A DNA stretch of 50,218 nt from Chryseobacterium sp. (GCA_018260475.1 JAGLBA010000016.1:5378-55595); one strand, 5' to 3'. Shown: positions 17,768 through 26,610, counted from the first letter of the stretch. Numbers and translations are program-made. Notes: generated by a model not told the origin, from the sequence alone.

Positions 17768-17993
17768 TTTCATGGTGGTTACCGAAGTAAAGCCTTCATT
17801 ACCACAGAAATTTTATCCGAATAGCAAGTTTAAACGGAGAGGAGGTACAAGTCATCGTGCATTGCTGTTTAAAAGCGGCACCGCTGCGATAGCCTAATTA
17901 AATTTGGGCAACTACTTTTTTAGTTGACAGGTATATCAACGAAAATTACATCCATCTATAGATAGGATCTACATAGTGACAAAATAATGAAAT

Positions 17994-18024
17994 AAAAAAA
18001 GGCGCTTTCTATGCGCCTTTTAGT
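17994..18024. terminator. Bidirectional terminator between mqo and pdhB
   Basis: AAAAGGCGC and GCGCCTTTT enclose a 7-base loop, with A-rich sequence before and T-rich sequence after. It lies 5 bases from the pdhB stop and probably serves pdhB from the right and mqo from the left. Confidence 0.8.
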
Positions 18025-18028
18025 TTTC

Positions 18029-19012
18029 TTAAGCCTTGATGTACAATGCTTTTTTAATTTCATCTTTCACTTTTTCCAGTTTAGGGAACCATTCTGCGAA
18101 TAGTGCTGCGGAATAGGGTGCCGGTGCATCTGGAGTGTTGATACGCTTGATAGGGGCGTCCAGATAGTCGAAAGCCTTTTGTTGAACCATATAAGTGATT
18201 TCCGTGGAGATGTTGCCAAACGGCCACGCTTCTTCCAAAATAACAAGTCGGTTTGTCTTTTTCACAGATGCCAAAACGGTATCAAAATCCAGTGGACGAA
18301 CTGTGCGAAGGTCGATTACTTCAACAGATATGCCTTCTTTCTCTAAATCTGCGGCGGCTTGCATCGCCAGTTTCATAATCTTTCCGAAAGAAACCAAAGT
18401 CACATCCGTACCTTCTTTTTTGATGTCGGCCTTCCCGATTGGGATGTAGTATTCTTCCTCAGGGATTTCCATTTTGTCGCCGTACATCTGCTCGGATTCC
18501 ATGAAAATAACGGGATCATTATCCTGAATTGCGGATTTCAACAAACCTTTTGCATCATATGGGTTAGATGGTACCACTACTTTCAATCCTGGAATATTTG
18601 CGAACCAAGATTCTAACGCTTGGGAGTGGGTAGCACCTAATTGACCAGCAGACGCCGTAGGGCCGCGAAACACGATTGGACAGTTCCATTGTCCGCCGCT
18701 CATTTGGCGAATTTTCGCTGCATTGTTGATGATCTGGTCGATCCCTACAAGGCAGAAGTTAAAGGTCATATATTCCACAATCGGGCGGTTGCCATTCATG
18801 GCAGAACCTACGGCAATTCCAGTGAAACCAAGTTCCGCGATTGGGGTATCAATCACGCGTTTCGGACCGAATTCATCTAGCATTCCTTTGGATGCTTTAT
18901 AGGCGCCATTGTATTCTGCGACTTCCTCACCCATTAGGTAAATGGATTCGTCCTTGCGCATTTCTTCGCTCATGGCCTGTGCAATCACCTCGCGAAAAGT
19001 ATATTCTTTCAT
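18029..19012 (-). CDS. pdhB: Pyruvate dehydrogenase E1 component, beta subunit
   Basis: This 327-residue protein is the beta chain of a heterotetrameric alpha-keto acid dehydrogenase E1. It begins with YTFREVIAQAMSEEM and has EEVAEYNGAYKASKGM, DTPIAELGFTGIAVGSAM and the thiamine-pocket stretch VFRGPTASAGQLGATHSQ. It ends with the transketolase C-domain (VIDLRTVRPLDFDTV, ILEEAWPFGNIS). The sequence type (EEVAEYNGAYK) is that of pyruvate dehydrogenase in Bacteroidetes. The alpha subunit and E2 are not in this window. A TATTTTTG -7 box lies at 19035-19042 on the minus strand. Confidence 0.92.
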   Translation of the reverse strand: MKEYTFREVIAQAMSEEMRKDESIYLMGEEVAEYNGAYKASKGMLDEFGPKRVIDTPIAELGFTGIAVGSAMNGNRPIVEYMTFNFCLVGIDQIINNAAKIRQMSGGQWNCPIVFRGPTASAGQLGATHSQALESWFANIPGLKVVVPSNPYDAKGLLKSAIQDNDPVIFMESEQMYGDKMEIPEEEYYIPIGKADIKKEGTDVTLVSFGKIMKLAMQAAADLEKEGISVEVIDLRTVRPLDFDTVLASVKKTNRLVILEEAWPFGNISTEITYMVQQKAFDYLDAPIKRINTPDAPAPYSAALFAEWFPKLEKVKDEIKKALYIKA

Positions 19013-19042
19013 ATTTCAATTGAAAATTAGATTACAAAAATA

Positions 19043-19323
19043 ATCAATCTTATGCGATTATGCATCACTTTTCTACCAAATTAGAAAGTTCTTCTTACAT
19101 CGCGAAAATTTTTATTTAACTGAGGAATTTTTTTTGCTAAACTAAATATCAAATACACATATGTAGTAGACGATCATTGTGATATTCTGGGTCATCGGCG
19201 TAGATTTAGCAAATTTTTGTGCAATCCGCTGATGCTCATTCATATGTGCGACAAATTCCTATTCTTTTTGGTTCACGGTCGTGAAAGTTTAAACAATAGG
19301 TGTCGGTTTTTAAATTTCGTTAT
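19043..19323. other. Intergenic region upstream of pdhB
   Basis: AT-rich sequence with no recognisable gene. A 38-codon open stretch on the minus strand ending at 19142 (contains MNEHQRIAQKFAKS) has no known match and no upstream gene body. Nothing else is seen. Confidence 0.5.
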
Positions 19324-19354
19324 AAAAAAAGCAACCTTTTCGGGTTGCTCTTTC
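19324..19354 (-). terminator. Terminator of the DUF2147 gene
   Basis: GCAACC (19331-19336) pairs with GGTTGC (19343-19348) around a short loop, within AAAAAAGCAACC...GGTTGCTCTTT. On the minus strand the hairpin is followed by a T run, about 20 bases after the gene's stop codon. Confidence 0.75.
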
Positions 19355-19373
19355 GTTTTGTTTAATGAATGAC

Positions 19374-19793
19374 TTATTTCGTTTTCAGCCAAGTTTGGGA
19401 TCTGCCAATGGCCGCGAAACCTATGTATGCTCTTACTTCCAGTTTGTCACCTTTCGGGGTGATATTACATTTGTATACTTTCCCGTTTTTAGGATCTACG
19501 ATGGTGCCTCCAGTTAATCCGTTGCCGTCTTTTACCATTCCACGGATAACCTCTAAGCCCAAAATTGGTTTGTTTTTGCGGTCGTCTTTACAATTCTCGC
19601 ATTTATCTATATCTGGTTTTGTTAAAAGTTGTACAACCTTCCCATAATACTTTCCATCGGCTTTTTTAAAGATTTCAACGATGGATTTGGCCTTTCCAGT
19701 TTCATCGTCGATGGTTTTCCATTTACCTTCAATCTGTGCGAAAGAAAATGTGCTTAACAAAAGTGCCGCGAAGGCAAACGCTATTTTTTTCAT
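19374..19793 (-). CDS. DUF2147 family secreted protein
   Basis: The protein has 139 residues, with a signal peptide (MKKIAFAFAALLLSTFSFA, cleavage before QIEG). The mature part reads GKWKTIDDETGKAKSIVEIF, GKYYGKVVQLL, KCENCKDDRKNKPILGLEV and LEVRAYIGFAAIGRSQTW, the typical DUF2147 order (periplasmic beta-barrel lipocalin-like domain). The CxxC pair (KCENC) is common in this family and could bind metal or form a disulfide. Function is unknown. It is a single-gene unit. Confidence 0.9.
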   Translation of the reverse strand: MKKIAFAFAALLLSTFSFAQIEGKWKTIDDETGKAKSIVEIFKKADGKYYGKVVQLLTKPDIDKCENCKDDRKNKPILGLEVIRGMVKDGNGLTGGTIVDPKNGKVYKCNITPKGDKLEVRAYIGFAAIGRSQTWLKTK

Positions 19794-19945
19794 TTTTAAT
19801 TTTTTTTAAAATTATATTAGTTCGATAAAGATAAATAAAAAAAGTTAAATACCAAATTTTTTATTATTTTCAAAAAGAATTTTACCAGATCAATATGAAT
19901 TTGATATTAAATTAAACAAATGTTTGATTTATCTTAAAACTGTGG

Positions 19946-21574
19946 TTAAGGTTGTATTTCAACTAAATACATCTTACTAAGCTGATCAGGACGCGTTTTT
20001 GGATTCAAAAATTTGATCGATAGTCGCGTGATGTGGTATTGGTTTTCTGCATGGATTATTCTGTAGGGATGCTTTATTTTACCCAAATCTTCTTGTTTGA
20101 CTAATAAAATATCCTTTGGTTGTACTTCCTCAATGGGTATTCTTGGCGTATTTCTTTGTGTATAAAAATCAAAAGCCCAAGTTTCATAGCCAGATGGGCA
20201 AATGATTTTATCTTTTTGGATACTCCTCTGATTTACGAATTTTGCCAAGCGTAGACCACCCTGATACTGTGTGAGTACGGGATAGAATTGTGTGTTTAAA
20301 AATAAATTGACCGATACTGCAAACCATAGCGATATAAATAGATATTTGGTGAAAATATTTTCGCGCGAAGTCATTTTTAACAATAAAAAGACGAAAGAAG
20401 CCACCGTAACTATGTACATTGGAATATTCGGGATGCTTGCAAAAAACCACGCCAGCGCAGCGACACCGACGATGGCAAGAGAGATGACCACCAATTGAAT
20501 GTAATATAAAATCTTCACCTTTTTAGGTTGATGCGTTTTAACTAAATGATAATAATAACCCGCTGTGAAGATGGAAAGAACGGCGATTAGTCCATTCAAA
20601 TAATGTGGTAATTTGAATTTTGAGAAGCTAAATAATAGAATCACAAACCAGAATCCGCCCAAAGATAAAAACTCTACACCGGAAAATTTTGTAAATTTAT
20701 TTTTAATGAAAAACCTGCTCCGTTCGAAAACGCCTAAATAAAACAGTAGCGAGAACGGCAAAAAAACCCAAAGCAGCGTATGGAAAAAGAAGAAATAATC
20801 TGGGCTGGTCTCCTTGAACCCGTTACCAGTCAGTCGGTTAAAGCTTTGGTTAAATAAAATAAAACGAATTCCCTCCGCTCCGAACTGCACGAAATAAGCG
20901 TAAAGTATGGGTAAAATGCCAATCGCGAAGGCCAAAGCGGCTGTTAATACTTTTAGAGTAAATAAACTTTTCCACTCCCGAGAATAAACAACATACGCGA
21001 GAATACAAGAGCCAATGATCAAGACTGCCATTTGCCCCTTGCTGGAAAAAGCCATTGCAGTACCAAGGCCTCCGAGAAGCGCTGCCGAAATCTTTTGTGT
21101 TTTTATGAACTTCACAAGCTGCCATACCGAAAATATAATAAAGCCTGTAAGCACGGCATCGGTTCGAACATCATGGGCAGACAAAATGATGGTCTGTGCT
21201 GATAGGAAAATCAGAGATGCTACCGACCCAAGATTTTTATTGGAATAAAGAAGTTCCGTAAGTTTTTTGGTGGATAGTGCTCCTAGTGCAAGGCACAAAA
21301 GTGCAGGAATACGGTATGCAACAGCATTTATACCAAAGAATTTCATAGAGATTGCCGCAAGCCAGAAGTGCATATGAGGCTTATCCAAATAAGGATTTTC
21401 ACCCTTAAAAATATGCAGGAAATCATTATTGATGGCCATTCGCATGGCCATGGAAGCATGCTGTGCAGAATCGTTTTCCATGAGGGGAATGAATAGCCCG
21501 GAAATATATACTACCGCAAAACCTAGATATAGTAATAGCAGATGCTTTAGTGAAAGGAGTTGGTTTTCAGTCAT
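19946..21574 (-). CDS. GT39-family (ArnT/PMT-like) membrane glycosyltransferase
   Basis: The protein has 542 residues and about 11-12 membrane helices. The N-terminal part has PLMENDSAQHASMAMRM (~26-42), carrying the acidic pair expected in the first outer loop of GT39 enzymes, and YLDKPHMHFWL (~62-72), matching Y-x-DKPP-x-x-FWL of ArnT-type transferases. The last ~110 residues are a soluble domain. Such enzymes move a sugar from a polyprenyl-phosphate carrier to lipid A or another acceptor outside the inner membrane. The divergently encoded GT2 and flippase-like proteins could supply the lipid-linked donor. Confidence 0.88.
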   Translation of the reverse strand: MTENQLLSLKHLLLLYLGFAVVYISGLFIPLMENDSAQHASMAMRMAINNDFLHIFKGENPYLDKPHMHFWLAAISMKFFGINAVAYRIPALLCLALGALSTKKLTELLYSNKNLGSVASLIFLSAQTIILSAHDVRTDAVLTGFIIFSVWQLVKFIKTQKISAALLGGLGTAMAFSSKGQMAVLIIGSCILAYVVYSREWKSLFTLKVLTAALAFAIGILPILYAYFVQFGAEGIRFILFNQSFNRLTGNGFKETSPDYFFFFHTLLWVFLPFSLLFYLGVFERSRFFIKNKFTKFSGVEFLSLGGFWFVILLFSFSKFKLPHYLNGLIAVLSIFTAGYYYHLVKTHQPKKVKILYYIQLVVISLAIVGVAALAWFFASIPNIPMYIVTVASFVFLLLKMTSRENIFTKYLFISLWFAVSVNLFLNTQFYPVLTQYQGGLRLAKFVNQRSIQKDKIICPSGYETWAFDFYTQRNTPRIPIEEVQPKDILLVKQEDLGKIKHPYRIIHAENQYHITRLSIKFLNPKTRPDQLSKMYLVEIQP

Positions 21575-21639
21575 TTAAAATTGTTTATGGATATGAATGA
21601 GTTCTTTTTTTTTATCTGATTAGTAAGTCTGCTTTTTAG

Positions 21640-21647
21640 TATTTTTG
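21640..21647 (+). promoter_or_regulatory. -7 element for the GT2 operon; decides the start codon
   Basis: TATTTTTG matches TAnnTTTG. Transcription would begin around 21654, so the in-frame ATG at 21655 would sit at the very 5' end, while ATG 21691 leaves a normal leader. The protein family also begins near the residues after 21691. Confidence 0.55.
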
Positions 21648-21690
21648 CAAAAATTTGTACCACAAATTTAATCATTCAAAATCACAACTA

Positions 21691-22644
21691 ATGGATCCGG
21701 AAAAATTTTATTCGCTCATCATCCCAATGTACAATGAGAAGGGAAACGCGGGGCTGCTCATCGACAAAATACGCCAGACCATGCAAGGCTACCGCTACGA
21801 ATTGATCCTCATAGATGATGCTTCGAAAGATGACACGGTAAAGGAAATCCGCGAGAAATCTGATCCTGCGGTGGTGCTGATAGAGTTGAAGAAAAATTAC
21901 GGACAAAGTTCCGCAATGATGGCGGGATTTGACTATGCAACAGGAGATTATATCATCACTTTGGATGGGGATTTGCAAAATGACCCCTCAGATATCCCAG
22001 CAATGGTTCAGCTCATAGAGCAAGGCAACTACGATTTGGTGGTGGGAAACAGGCAGAAGCGGAAGGATTCCTCGGTGCGTACGATACCGTCCCGAATCGC
22101 AAATTATATTATAAAAAAAAGCACTAAGTTGAATATTTCTGATCAAGGATGTGCACTAAAAGTATTTACGCAGGACACCGCAAAAGATTTGAACCTATAT
22201 GGTGAGAATCACCGATTTATAAGCTTAATGGCGCATCTAAACGGCGCACGAATTGCCGAAATGCCGGTACGCCACCATGCGCGACAGTTTGGGGTATCTA
22301 AGTATGGCATGAACAGAACCTTTAAGGTAATTAATGATTTACTATTGGTACTTTTTAACCAAAAATACTTGTCGAAACCAATTTATTTATTCGGAAATCT
22401 TGGCTTGATTACTTTTACTTTAGGGATGCTTATCAATGTTTACTTGTTCATTTTGAAGTTATTTGGAAATCAGATTGGTGGAAGACCATTGTTAATTCTC
22501 GGGGTGTTGCTCGTGTTCATTGGAATACAGTTTTTCACTACGGGAATCATCATTGATATGCTGATGAAAACCTACTATGAGTCGCAAGATAAGAGGCCTT
22601 TCAACATTAGAAAGATTACCAATTTTGGAGAGGTCAAGGCTTAA
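21691..22644 (+). CDS. GT2 polyprenol-phosphate glycosyltransferase (DPM1/GtrB-like)
   Basis: The protein has 317 residues from ATG 21691. An in-frame ATG at 21655 is less likely given the promoter position. The catalytic GT-A domain opens with SLIIPMYNEKGN and has LILIDDASKDDT and TLDGDLQNDPSDIPAM (the D-x-D site). It is followed by a C-terminal pair of membrane helices at ~237-258 and ~270-295. This is the GtrB/ArnC/DPM1 layout that makes undecaprenyl-phosphate sugars on the cytoplasmic face. It is followed by an overlapping flippase-like gene and pssA, so a role in envelope glycolipid assembly is likely; the sugar is unknown. Confidence 0.9.
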   Translation: MDPEKFYSLIIPMYNEKGNAGLLIDKIRQTMQGYRYELILIDDASKDDTVKEIREKSDPAVVLIELKKNYGQSSAMMAGFDYATGDYIITLDGDLQNDPSDIPAMVQLIEQGNYDLVVGNRQKRKDSSVRTIPSRIANYIIKKSTKLNISDQGCALKVFTQDTAKDLNLYGENHRFISLMAHLNGARIAEMPVRHHARQFGVSKYGMNRTFKVINDLLLVLFNQKYLSKPIYLFGNLGLITFTLGMLINVYLFILKLFGNQIGGRPLLILGVLLVFIGIQFFTTGIIIDMLMKTYYESQDKRPFNIRKITNFGEVKA

Positions 22645-23512
22645 AAAGACAGGGATTAACCTTGGTAAAATACTGGTTAGCATTTTTTTGCTTTACTTCG
22701 TATTTACGAAAATTCCTTTTCTGGAGGTCGCAGAACTCTGGAAAACGGTCGATTTATCCTATCTCTTTTTAGGTGCTTTGTTCTTTCTATTTTCCCAAAT
22801 TACTTCTGCAAAAAGATTGGCACTATACTTCTACTCATCGGGGTTTGCACTAAGTTTTAAAAGCAATCTAAAATTGTATTTTTTAGGAATGTTTTATAAC
22901 TTTTTCATCCCAGGGGGCGTCGGCGGGGATGCCTATAAAGTTTACATCTTGAACAAAAAATTTCGCTGGAACGCAAAAAGGCTGACATCAGCATTGTTCT
23001 GCGATCGTTTAAGTGGTCTTATCGCTATATGCTCACTTATATGTGTATTATCTGCAATTCTTATACCTGAATGGTCCTGGTTTTTTCTGTCGATGATTCT
23101 TATTGGATTGTTAGGTACTTATTTTCTAACCTTAAAGTTATTTTCGAATTTCAAAAAGATCTTTTGGCTGTCGCTTGGCTGGTCTATGGTTGTGCAAATG
23201 TTTCAAATATTGAGTTTTACATTTTTGTTGATGAGCGTAGGTGTAGATTCTGATTTTGTGAAATATGCCGCTATGTTTTTGCTAAGCTCCGTGTTGAGTT
23301 TAGTCTCTTTTGCAGGAATAGGCATTCGAGAGATGTTGTTTTTTCAGATTTCAAAATATTACCAATTTTCGCCTACTTATTCTTTAGCAGCATCGTTACT
23401 TTTTACCTTGATTACGGCTTTTTTTTCGCTTTTCGGACTGTATTTCCAGTTGAGAACACTAAATTTGAGGACGGATAAAACAAAAGATATCTATGAATTT
23501 CATAAAAAATAA
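22577..23512 (+). CDS. YbhN/AglD-like membrane protein (LPG synthase TM domain family)
   Basis: This 311-residue membrane protein has about eight helices. Family marks are FFIPGGVGGDAYKVYIL (~113-129), ALFCDRLSGLIA and LLSSVLSLVSFAGIGIREMLF. The family is named after the flippase domain of lysylphosphatidylglycerol synthase, but no aminoacyltransferase domain is present. The ATG at 22577 overlaps the GT2 gene by 68 bp; a TTG at 22625 is an alternative start giving 295 residues. Next to a GT2 and a GT39 gene it may help move a lipid-linked sugar across the membrane, which is inference. Confidence 0.82.
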   Translation: MSRKIRGLSTLERLPILERSRLKKTGINLGKILVSIFLLYFVFTKIPFLEVAELWKTVDLSYLFLGALFFLFSQITSAKRLALYFYSSGFALSFKSNLKLYFLGMFYNFFIPGGVGGDAYKVYILNKKFRWNAKRLTSALFCDRLSGLIAICSLICVLSAILIPEWSWFFLSMILIGLLGTYFLTLKLFSNFKKIFWLSLGWSMVVQMFQILSFTFLLMSVGVDSDFVKYAAMFLLSSVLSLVSFAGIGIREMLFFQISKYYQFSPTYSLAASLLFTLITAFFSLFGLYFQLRTLNLRTDKTKDIYEFHKK

Positions 23513-24200
23513 TTTTGCAAATGCCCTTACGCTCGGGAATCTTTTTTCCGGCTGCGTAGGTGCCATCCATCTACTGAACGGCAATTACAAGATTGCTGCG
23601 CTGTGCATCATTATTTCCTTGGTGTTAGATTTTTTTGATGGTTTTGTGGCCCGGGCTTTGAAAGCCAATTCTAACCTCGGTGTGCAGTTGGATTCCTTGG
23701 CAGATATGGTAAGCTTCGGTCTGGTGCCCGGTTTGGTGATGTACAAAATGCTGGAGCCGCATGGGAATGAACTTTTGGGATTCAATTTACCTTTTCAAAT
23801 TAAATATCTAGGGCTTTTCGTTACCCTTTTTTCCTGTCTGCGATTGGCAATATTTAATCTGGATGAAGAACAAAAATATTACTTCAAAGGTCTGAATACA
23901 CCCAGTAACACCATTTTGATTTTTGGAATTTACTATGTGGTTAAAGAAGTATTAGAGGCAGATTTCAAATTAAATCCGATACATTTGCTTGTTCTAACAG
24001 CGCTTTCAAGCTGGCTTCTCGTTTCGCCCATCAAGATGATTTCCCTTAAATTTAAGTCTAAACTATTGAAAGACAATTGGTCGAAAGTGGTTTTGCTGGG
24101 CGGTTCCATTTTGATTTTGTTAATTTTTAGAACCACGGGAATCCCCCTCGTCATTGTTTATTACATCCTTGTATCTTTACTGTTCCAAAAAGAATTTTAA
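23493..24200 (+). CDS. pssA: CDP-diacylglycerol-serine O-phosphatidyltransferase
   Basis: This 235-residue membrane enzyme makes phosphatidylserine, the precursor of phosphatidylethanolamine. The CDP-alcohol phosphatidyltransferase signature DG-x2-AR-x8-G-x3-D-x3-D is complete: DGFVARALKANSNLG, then VQLDSLAD. NALTLGNLFSGCVGAIHLLN at the start is typical of PssA. The gene overlaps the upstream flippase-like gene by 20 bp, so the two are probably co-translated. No psd gene is visible in the window. Confidence 0.93.
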   Translation: MNFIKNNFANALTLGNLFSGCVGAIHLLNGNYKIAALCIIISLVLDFFDGFVARALKANSNLGVQLDSLADMVSFGLVPGLVMYKMLEPHGNELLGFNLPFQIKYLGLFVTLFSCLRLAIFNLDEEQKYYFKGLNTPSNTILIFGIYYVVKEVLEADFKLNPIHLLVLTALSSWLLVSPIKMISLKFKSKLLKDNWSKVVLLGGSILILLIFRTTGIPLVIVYYILVSLLFQKEF

Positions 24201-24204
24201 TTCG

Positions 24205-24293
24205 GTTGATGGTTGACGGTTTTTATGAATGAAATATTCTAATATTTACGAAATCGAAGGGAATTTTAAAACAAACAACCAACAACCATCAAC
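24205..24293. repeat. Inverted repeat flanking the pssA-exonuclease spacer
   Basis: GTTGATGGTTG (24205-24215) and CAACCATCAAC (24283-24293) are exact reverse complements separated by 67 bases. The right arm lies within CAACCAACAACCATCAACTCAC, a low-complexity ACAACC run. The pair fills nearly the whole 107-bp spacer. Its role is unknown; there is no T tract. Confidence 0.6.
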
Positions 24294-24307
24294 TCACAAC
24301 TAAAAAA

Positions 24308-25072
24308 ATGAATCTAAAACTATATAAGCCCCTTTGCGTTTTCGATCTTGAAACTACGGGAACCAATGTTTCAAAAGATCGAATCGTGGAAATCTGCATT
24401 CTAAAAGTAAATCCCGATGCGTCCCGCGGATCCAAAACTTGGCGTGTGAACCCGGAAATGTACATCCCGAAAGAATCTACCGCGGTACACGGCATCAGCG
24501 ATGAGGATGTGAAAGATGCGCCGACTTTCAAAGAAATTGCGCCAAAAATTATGGAAATAATTGCGGGAGCAGATTTGGCGGGTTTTAATTCCAACCGTTT
24601 CGATGTGCCTCTTTTGGCGGAAGAACTTTTGCGCGCGGGGATTGATTTTGATCTTTCCAAGCATAAATTTGTAGATGCACAAACGATCTATCATAAAATG
24701 GAACCTCGAAACCTTGGCGCCGGCTATCAGTTTTATTGTGGCAAGGAACTGATCAACGCGCATTCTGCCGAGGCGGATGTGCTGGCAACTTTTGAAATTC
24801 TGGATGCGCAAGTGGCACATTACGAAGAACTTCCGAATGACATTGCGGGGTTGAGCGAAGTGTCTTTCCATCATAAGTTTGCAGACCTGGCCGGAATGAT
24901 TCATTTTGATGAGGATGGGCAGGAGATTTTTGCTTTCGGAAAATATAAAGGCCACCGCGTGAAAGATGTCTTTCAAAAAGACCTTGGCTACTACGGATGG
25001 ATCCAAAATGCTGATTTCCCGCTTTATACCAAAAAAGTTTTAACCAAAATACAATTGCGAAGCAAGTTTTAG
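24308..25072 (+). CDS. DEDDh 3'-5' exonuclease (DnaQ-like)
   Basis: The protein has 254 residues. Exo I is VFDLETTGTNV (Asp13, Glu15), Exo II is LAGFNSNRFDVPLL and Exo III is HSAEADVLATFEIL (His and Asp), so the DEDDh site is intact. The C-terminus has FAFGKYKGHRVKDVFQKD and YYGWIQNADFP, the small exonuclease-associated domain seen in many Bacteroidetes exonucleases. It is shorter than full epsilon-UvrC fusions, so it may be a repair or RNA/DNA-trimming enzyme and not the replicative proofreader. Confidence 0.9.
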   Translation: MNLKLYKPLCVFDLETTGTNVSKDRIVEICILKVNPDASRGSKTWRVNPEMYIPKESTAVHGISDEDVKDAPTFKEIAPKIMEIIAGADLAGFNSNRFDVPLLAEELLRAGIDFDLSKHKFVDAQTIYHKMEPRNLGAGYQFYCGKELINAHSAEADVLATFEILDAQVAHYEELPNDIAGLSEVSFHHKFADLAGMIHFDEDGQEIFAFGKYKGHRVKDVFQKDLGYYGWIQNADFPLYTKKVLTKIQLRSKF

Positions 25073-25146
25073 TATAATCTAATTTTTTTATTCATTTTTC
25101 TAAACTGTCAGCAAATACACAACCTAGACACAAATCAACCAAAAAA

Positions 25147-25752
25147 ATGAAAATCCTCTGTATTGGGCGAAACTATGCCGATCACGCCAAAGAATTGGGC
25201 AATGACATTCCTGCCGAACCCGTAATTTTCATGAAACCGGACACCGCGGTTTTGAAGGGAAATGATTTCTACATCCCGGAATTTTCCCAAAACATCCACT
25301 ACGAGCTAGAAGTGGTTTTAAAGATTTCCAAAGGCGGAAAATACATTCAGGAAGAAAACGCACACAAACACTACGACGAAATAGGTTTGGGTATCGATTT
25401 TACGGCGCGTGATCTTCAATCAAAATTAAAGGAAAAAGGCCTGCCGTGGGAACTTGCAAAGGCCTTTGATGGTTCTGCTGTGGTGTCTCCCTTTTACCCG
25501 AAAGAAAATTTTAATCTAAAAAGTCTAAACTTTTCTTTATTAAAAAATAAAGAAAAAGTTCAGGAGGGCGATACCTCGATGATGATGTTTAGTAACGAAA
25601 AAATCATAGCCTTTGTCTCAAAATATTTCACACTGAGAACCGGCGACTTGATTTTCACTGGAACTCCAAAAGGCGTAGGAAAAGTTGAGGAGAATGATAT
25701 ATTGGAAGCCTTTTTGGAAGACAAGAAGGTATTGGATGTAAGGATTTTTTAA
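25147..25752 (+). CDS. Fumarylacetoacetate hydrolase family protein
   Basis: The protein has 201 residues and a single FAH domain: KILCIGRNYADHAKELG at the start, EPVIFMKPDTAVL, YELEVVLKISKGG (metal-binding Glu residues), GIDFTARDLQSKLKEKGLPW then ELAKAFDGSAV, and GDLIFTGTPKGVGKV at the end. This is the size of YcgM/FAHD1-type acylpyruvase or oxaloacetate decarboxylase. The exact substrate cannot be told. It lies 74 bp after the exonuclease and may share its transcript. Confidence 0.9.
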   Translation: MKILCIGRNYADHAKELGNDIPAEPVIFMKPDTAVLKGNDFYIPEFSQNIHYELEVVLKISKGGKYIQEENAHKHYDEIGLGIDFTARDLQSKLKEKGLPWELAKAFDGSAVVSPFYPKENFNLKSLNFSLLKNKEKVQEGDTSMMMFSNEKIIAFVSKYFTLRTGDLIFTGTPKGVGKVEENDILEAFLEDKKVLDVRIF

Positions 25753-25833
25753 TTCGGTATTTAAAATTAAATGTTGGAAATCATCACTGCTTCAAAATCT
25801 TTTTCGTAATTTTAAAGTGCAAAAATATCTGCT

Positions 25834-26271
25834 ATGAAAAATATAATTTTACCCGTAGATTTCGGGGACAAAACGCAAGTTTTGGTAAATGGTGCCGTGG
25901 CATTTGCCAAAGAAGTAAACGGCAGAATCTGCCTGATCCATGTAGCACCGATGGATGTGGGATTTGCAATCGGGGATATGGGTTTCCAGTATTTCCCGGA
26001 GGTGGAGCAAAGCGAAATAAAATCTGAACTTAAACACCTCAATGATATTGAACAAAGCATCATAGCTAAGGGTGTGGATTGCGAGCATTTACTAAAACAA
26101 GGCGTGGCAAAAGATGTCATTTTTGAATATGCTAAGGACAAAAATGCCGGCTATATAGTTATGGGATCCCACGGCAGAAGCAATATATACGATGTTTTTG
26201 TGGGTAGCCTAACAAAAGCACTGACTAAAGATGCAAAGATTCCAGTTTTGGTGATTCCGGTACACGACTAA
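25834..26271 (+). CDS. Universal stress protein (UspA family, ATP-binding type)
   Basis: The protein has 145 residues and one Usp domain. It starts NIILPVDFGDKTQVL and contains VMGSHGRSNIYDVFVGSLT, which fits the ATP-binding motif G-x2-G-x9-G(S/T). The end, IPVLVIPV, is typical. Such proteins are cytoplasmic and often induced in stress or stationary phase. A clear terminator follows, so it ends its transcription unit. Confidence 0.9.
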   Translation: MKNIILPVDFGDKTQVLVNGAVAFAKEVNGRICLIHVAPMDVGFAIGDMGFQYFPEVEQSEIKSELKHLNDIEQSIIAKGVDCEHLLKQGVAKDVIFEYAKDKNAGYIVMGSHGRSNIYDVFVGSLTKALTKDAKIPVLVIPVHD

Positions 26272-26295
26272 ATTTAAAATATGAAAACAAAAAAT

Positions 26296-26326
26296 GTTCT
26301 GAGTCTAAAGATTCAGAACTTTTTTT
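26296..26326 (+). terminator. Terminator after the uspA-like gene
   Basis: GTTCTGA (26296-26302) pairs with TCAGAAC (26313-26319), loop of ten bases, followed directly by seven T. It lies 25 bases after the stop codon. Confidence 0.85.
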
Positions 26327-26344
26327 ATGCCTAAAGGTTTCAGA

Positions 26345-26575
26345 CTATCCTTTTTTGTATACGTTCGGGTCGTAATACGGGAATTTGCCCTCCGTAGGGG
26401 AGTAGTATTTTTTGTCCTTGTTGTTGCCCAAAATACTGACCAAAACCCAGCACCAATAGCAAAACATTGCGCATGCAACCAAGAAAAGAACCCAGTTAAG
26501 AACCGTTCCGAACATATCGTAAAAACCGAAAGACCACTTGAATACTTTGCTTAAGAATAACCAGAAAGATGTCAT
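26345..26575 (-). CDS. Small membrane protein, DUF6341-like
   Basis: This 76-residue protein starts at ATG 26575; a start ten codons earlier is possible but would place the ATG inside the promoter. It has one strong membrane helix (LNWVLFLVACAMFCYWCWVLV), an amphipathic N-terminus (MTSFWLFLSKVFKWSFGFYD) and a tyrosine-rich tail. It resembles the small flavobacterial DUF6341 proteins, which I recall as neighbours of DUF6427 genes; that is the arrangement here, though divergent. Function is unknown. Confidence 0.7.
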   Translation of the reverse strand: MTSFWLFLSKVFKWSFGFYDMFGTVLNWVLFLVACAMFCYWCWVLVSILGNNKDKKYYSPTEGKFPYYDPNVYKKG

Positions 26576-26592
26576 TGTTTCCTTTTTTAAAT

Positions 26593-26610
26593 TAACTTTG
26601 CACAAATTTA
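26593..26610. promoter_or_regulatory. Back-to-back -7 elements for two divergent membrane-protein genes
   Basis: TAACTTTG at 26593-26600 faces right and TAAATTTG (reverse complement at 26603-26610) faces left, two bases apart within a 42-bp spacer. Both match TAnnTTTG. Neither has a TTTG at the ideal -33 position, so they are partial matches. Confidence 0.5.

Noticed and set aside
19142-19260. A 38-codon minus-strand stretch upstream of the DUF2147 terminator region
   Set aside because: No start, no upstream gene body and no recognisable family; too short to call.
21655-21690. An upstream ATG for the GT2 gene
   Set aside because: It would sit at the predicted transcription start and adds twelve residues not typical of the family.
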